Source: Desmodus rotundus
Taxonomy: Eukaryota > Chordata > Mammalia > Chiroptera > Phyllostomidae
Direction of reading: 5' to 3'
Assembly: GCF_022682495.2 (NCBI RefSeq)
Contig: NC_071389.1
Span: 13,073,199-13,137,198 of the forward strand
DNA: 64,000 nucleotides
Positions 59,693-64,000 of this stretch are shown here, piece after piece (the stretch's first letter is position 1; each line of letters starts with the position of its first letter). The notes under the pieces were generated by a model that worked only from the letters and a program-made list of their open reading frames with translations, was not told the origin of the DNA and searched no databases. The translations under genes were made by a program, and so were the position numbers.

Positions 59693-60099
59693 AGGCTGTG
59701 GTGAAGGTGCTAGGAGGAGGGCAGTGCCCTGTCTTGGTCCTGGGTGGGACCACAGGGGTCAGTGCTGAGTGAACTGCCAGTGAGGAGCAGCCTGGGCCTG
59801 GCAGCCAGGACTTTGCCCAGAGGGGCCTCCAGCCCCAAACCTAATCCTTTAGTTCAGACCTGGGAGCGGGGATGGATGGGCGCAGGGGAGGGAAGGTAGG
59901 GCTGTCCTTTTTGGGCGGCGCCCTGACCAGAACCACATTCCAGGTGCTAAAGTGAAGCCCTGAATGCGTGTATGTTGGTGGGCGTGGGCGTAGGTGAGGG
60001 GAGGCTGCTGGTAGGAGGTAGAGGAGGGAGGCAGGCACAGGCCTTGGTGCCCGCACCTGTGCTTCCCCAGCAGGAGGGGGTGAGGGGACCTTGGGGGAA

Positions 60100-60370
60100 G
60101 GGGAGTAGAAAAAACATTGACTTGGAGACAGATGGATCTAGGTTTGAATCTACTTCCGTCACTAATCAGCTATGAGGGCTTGGGCAGGTCACCCCACCTC
60201 CCTGAGCCTTGTTTTTCCTGCCTGTAAAATGGGGACAATCCTACATGCTTCCTGGGATTTTTGTGAACATTGAACAAGGGTGAATCGTGTAAAATGCTCA
60301 TACTGGTGCCTGGCGTAAGCAAGGAGTCCACCAATGTTTGCTTTTATTGTTACAGAGAGCACGGACCCTG
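60100..60370 (+). repeat. MIR SINE, nearly full length
   Basis: GACTTGGAGACAGATGGATC, GCTTGGGCAGGTCACCCCAC, CCTGTAAAATGGGGACAATC, GTGTAAAATGCTCATACTGG and TGCCTGGCGTAAGCAAGGAG are sense MIR from head to tail. Confidence 0.92.
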
Positions 60371-60374
60371 CTTC

Positions 60375-60610
60375 AAACCGAGCTGGGTAAATTCCTTGAA
60401 GAGTTGCTTTGCTTGTAATTCCAGTTCTGAGCTGATGGACCTCGGGCAACTGACTGTGGGCTTCCTCCTTGGGTGTCGGTTTCCTCCTCTGTAAAATGGG
60501 GATACTAGCAGTTTCTATTTCAAGAGTAGACCTGAGGAGTAAAGGACCCGGTTCACAGAAAGGGTTTGGCCCCGTGTGTGGCCCGTAGCAGGTGTTAAGT
60601 TGCTGTCGCG
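60375..60610 (+). repeat. MIR SINE, second in a row
   Basis: CTGATGGACCTCGGGCAACT, GTTTCCTCCTCTGTAAAATG and GTGTGGCCCGTAGCAGGTGT are sense MIR. A third fragment (AGAACTAGGTTCTGGCCCAG) follows at 60650-60790, giving three same-strand copies in under 700 bp. Confidence 0.85.
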
Positions 60611-60799
60611 TCCCTCCCCCCCACCTCCTCCTTTGTACTGGATGTGACACAGCAGGAGGCGTGGGGAGTAGAGAAGCCCAGACCCGGAGGCAGAGAACTA
60701 GGTTCTGGCCCAGGACTGGCACTAAATTGCTGGGCGTTCTTTGGGTGGGATCTTGATGTCTGGGTCTCCAGTCAACCTTACATCTGTTAAATGATGACC

Positions 60800-62279
60800 T
60801 GCCTGAGGCTCCTGCTTCTTACTCTAAAATTCCACTCCGTGAAAACAAAAATGTTGCTAGTTAGATGGAAGCCTGAAAGTAGCTCCTCCTTGCTTGGGAT
60901 GGGGCTGCGCTTTTCCTTCAGAAAACCCTTTGTTTGGCAAGCCCGTTTTGGCTATGAAATGGCAGAGTCTCCCCACCCCACCCTCTGCCAGGCCTGGTCC
61001 GGAAGGAGAAGGTCAACACCACTGAAGGGTGTGAAGGGTGTGGCTCCGTGTCAGGAGGAACGGGGAGTGGGGAGTTATCTCTCTGTCCCGAGAGGGACTC
61101 TGGGAGGCTCAGGACTCAAAGCAGGGAGGAGATGAGCAGGGGCTTCCTCTGTAGAGAGGGCCTTGGGAACATGGGGGCAGCCAGAGCCAGGAGCCGCTGG
61201 CACAGAGGGCCCCGGAATGGTCTGACCGGAAGGGGGATGCTCACTTCCATGATTCTTCGGGGTAGGCCCAGAACTCACTGTCCATTCCCCGGATCTTCAG
61301 GGGGGTCTTTTGCACACACAGCTGGGTGTCTTGGGGCTTTGGGGATGAGGCGGTCAGGGCAGAGTGGGGCTGGCAGACAGCAGGGTGGGATGGAGACGTG
61401 GCCTAGGCCAAGAGCAGAACTGGGGGTGAAAAGAGATTGGACTGGGAGACTCTGCAGGAGGTCAGAGATATCAGGAAGGGCATTGGGCTTCCTGCAGCAT
61501 AGGACATGGGGCTTTGAATGATTTTATTTTGAAATGAGGGCCACAATGAACCTAGAGGGCATGGGGACTTTGGGGTTCTGGGTTTATGTTTGTTCAGTGT
61601 GGCCTCACAGAGGGGAAAGGGCATCCCCGTCGGATGGGGGTGGGGTGGTGGAATGGCCAGACCCAGGCTTGGAGCTGAGAAGCATGAGACTGGAATGGAG
61701 GACTCATAGATGGTGTCGCCACAGAGGGCAATGGATTTGAGTCACAAAGGGCCTGGCATGGTGGCTCAAGAACTTAAGAACTTGATTTTTTTCCTACAAG
61801 CAATGGGGCGCTGTGGAAGACTTCAGGGCAGGAGGGGGAGAAGGAGCAGCAGTGTGTAGTGAATGCACTGGAGTGGGATGGAGACAGGAAGTAGGTGGGG
61901 AACGAGCGTTTGGGGTTGGGCACAGTTCACTCTGGAGGGTTTGTTGTGGCCAGATCAATGCATGCTGGCTGCCAAGGGAGGGCAAGAGGCCACTTCCTGT
62001 GGAAGCGGGCACCTGTGTGATGGTCCTGGAGGCAGCCCGGTTTCACCTGCCTCCATCACCAGCTTCCTCCCGGTCCCCACCTTTCCTGTGACTCAGCCCC
62101 TCTGTGGTCTTAACACAGAGTTGTGGGAACTTTTAAAGCCTGTCATTTTGGAGGTGACTCAGTTAAAGGGGCAGGGCCCGGGGAGGGGAATCTCTCGCCC
62201 CAAGAACTTTAGTCCCCACACCTTCAGGGGTCACAGCCAAGGTCTAGCTGCCACACTAGCTGGAACTGACACATAGAGA
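60800..62279. other. 5' flank, no gene
   Basis: Purine-rich on the plus strand from about 61020. Weak traces of the unassigned old repeat (CAATGGGGCGCTGTGGAAGA near 61800). No coding frame stands out. Confidence 0.35.
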
Positions 62280-62420
62280 GGGGAAGGGACCAGTGCAGGC
62301 TTGAGTGGCTGGGGCAAAGGCCTGCGCTCAGGTCGCGTTCAGTCACTCTGTGCGATTCTGGGTGAGCCTCTTCTCCCTGGGCCTCCGTCTTCTCATCGGT
62401 GAAATGGGACAACCAAGTCT
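62280..62420 (+). repeat. MIR fragment
   Basis: GATTCTGGGTGAGCCTCTTC, TCCCTGGGCCTCCGTCTTCT and CATCGGTGAAATGGGAC are sense MIR. Confidence 0.7.
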
Positions 62421-64000
62421 GCACCGAAAACCCAGTTTCCTCTGTCCTCTCACTTTCCGGCCTTTCTGCCCCTCACCACAGACACGTCCTTGCCCGGGCC
62501 TTCGGTCACGTGTACGGGTCCTGGGTGGCTTTCAGCTCACAGGTGCTTTGCCACTGCCTCTTTTTGATATTGGCTCCCAACTCTCCTGGGACCCCCGCTT
62601 CTCTTGGGGACACTCCTTCCTAACCCTGCCATGCTTCACCATTCTGGGGTCCTCCCTGTTGCTGTCCTCTGACTTCCTTGTCACCCTCCACGGTCCTGAA
62701 GACTTGGCTTGCACCCTTTCCTCCACCCACTCCCACCATCAGCCAGGGTGACATTTGTGACCTGTGGATGACGTGTCTAGCATCCTGGTCACTCTGTTCC
62801 TGGCACTTCTCATCTTAGTGACAGCACTCCCTTCAAGTGCCCACTGCCGTAGTCACCTTGTCATCTCCCAGGACTGCCCCTCTGAAACCCTAATTCTGAG
62901 CCCTCCTCCCTGACGGTGACCACTCCCTTCCTCCCAGACCATGCTCTGGGACTCCTGGTGCAGTTCTCCTGAGTAGTCCCTTTCCCTCCTCCCGATCGCT
63001 CCACCTTCCCCTTTCTTCCACTTGCTCACTTGGGCATTGCTGAAGAAAATCATTGCCTAGAGGGTCACGGTCACTGCAGATGCACGGTTTTCAGTCTCAG
63101 CCAGGCCCTCAGCACCTCCCTTCAAACCTTCTTCTTGTGGGTGGTCCTCCCTCTGGGCCATCATCCCCTGGCCTGGCCTTCATCACCCTCCTCAGGGCCC
63201 CTAGCTGCTTCCCACACCCTCAGACAGGTGAGGTGACCTTGCCTGTTACCTTGGCAAGACCCCCAGGTGTTGGTGGGAACACCCTCAGTTTCCCACGCCC
63301 ACCTACCCACCCTCACCACACCATCTTCACCTTCTGTCTTCTGGTCCCCAGACTGAAGCCTCCTGCCTGGGGAAACAGCTGCTCCCACCATTCTCTCCTG
63401 GACCCTGCTCTCTCCCACCTTTCCCGGGACCCTGCACCTTCAGTCACGCCCATTTTCTCCAGCCCTCCTCTGGCTCAGCCCTCACAGCCCATTGTGTCTG
63501 CCTCCACATCTCAAAATAAGGACCCCAAACCTCCCTGGAACTGGTGTCTTCTCCCTAGGTACCAAGCTCATCCCTTGCCTGGGGACCTCCCAAGTGTGAC
63601 CACCTAACAGTGTCTTCATTTCCCCCTTCACTGCCATCTCCCCTCCCCCATCATCCTACAGAAGGATACCAGTGACATCATTGCCAAGTTCCATGGCTAA
63701 CCCTTTATGCCTTATCTAATACCTCCTACCATTTTTTTTCAATTCTAGAAAGTTCTTCCTTCTGTGATGGAGTCCTCCAGTGGCCTCCCCTGCAAACATT
63801 CTTTCCTGGTTTGTTATTAACAGAACGAAGATCTTTAGTACAGCAGCATGCTTTGCTGAAGGGCCGTATTTCCCGATTTCCCTTGCAGCTGGGGGTGGCC
63901 AATGAGGTGCAAGCGAAAGCTGTGGGGAAGTGTGGGAACGAGTTTGCAGGGAAGCTCCGTGTTAGAGTGTGGACTGCCTCAGCTAGGAGGCACATCTGCT
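62421..64000. other. Pyrimidine-rich 5' flank, no gene
   Basis: C/T-rich on the plus strand to about 63660, giving long but compositionally driven open frames (such as 63053-63607). Near 63880-63960 CAGCTGGGGGTGGCCAATGA resembles a common old mammalian LTR-type repeat. Confidence 0.4.

Overview
This is mammalian nuclear DNA, very probably from a microbat. It carries one recognisable protein-coding gene, WNT4, complete and on the minus strand, embedded in old mammalian repeats. Three tRNA-derived SINEs (2880-3040, about 51688-51907, 56335-56509) look like the bat VES family, and two of them still have target-site duplications. MIR, L2, MER5A, MER20 and old L1 remnants are shared by all placental mammals and do not narrow the host further.

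WNT4 has five coding exons with GT/AG introns: exon 1 33163-33087, exon 2 19875-19640, exon 3 11289-11158, exon 4 11069-10927, exon 5 10253-9786. Together they give 1056 nt, or 351 residues, the length of WNT4 in other mammals. The frame is intact. Ser212 (the lipid acceptor), the Wnt cysteine pattern and two N-glycosylation sequons are present. Exon 1 lies in a CpG island (about 32640-33860) with GC boxes and no TATA box. Intron 1 is 13.2 kb, intron 2 8.35 kb, intron 3 88 bp and intron 4 673 bp.

Layout: 1 to about 7260 is downstream flank (repeats and a GC-rich block at 4840-5120); about 7260-9785 is the probable 3' UTR, whose end is not resolved; 9786-33163 is the coding span; 33164-64000 is promoter and 5' flank, roughly 31 kb with no second gene that I can support. 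Long open frames elsewhere are chance or antisense frames in GC-rich DNA.

WNT4 is a secreted signal for kidney, adrenal, ovary, Mullerian duct and decidua development, so the non-coding part was read as its possible control region. The best signals are a perfect palindromic oestrogen response element about 11.8 kb upstream (45001-45013), three MER20-like elements (21884, 47834, 56985), an excess of NR5A/ERR-type extended half-sites mostly carried by MIR copies, a CTCF-like motif in intron 1 (22604-22622), and a dense motif cluster about 1 kb into intron 1 (31845-32210). All of these are motif observations, not demonstrated activity. I found no new biological system.
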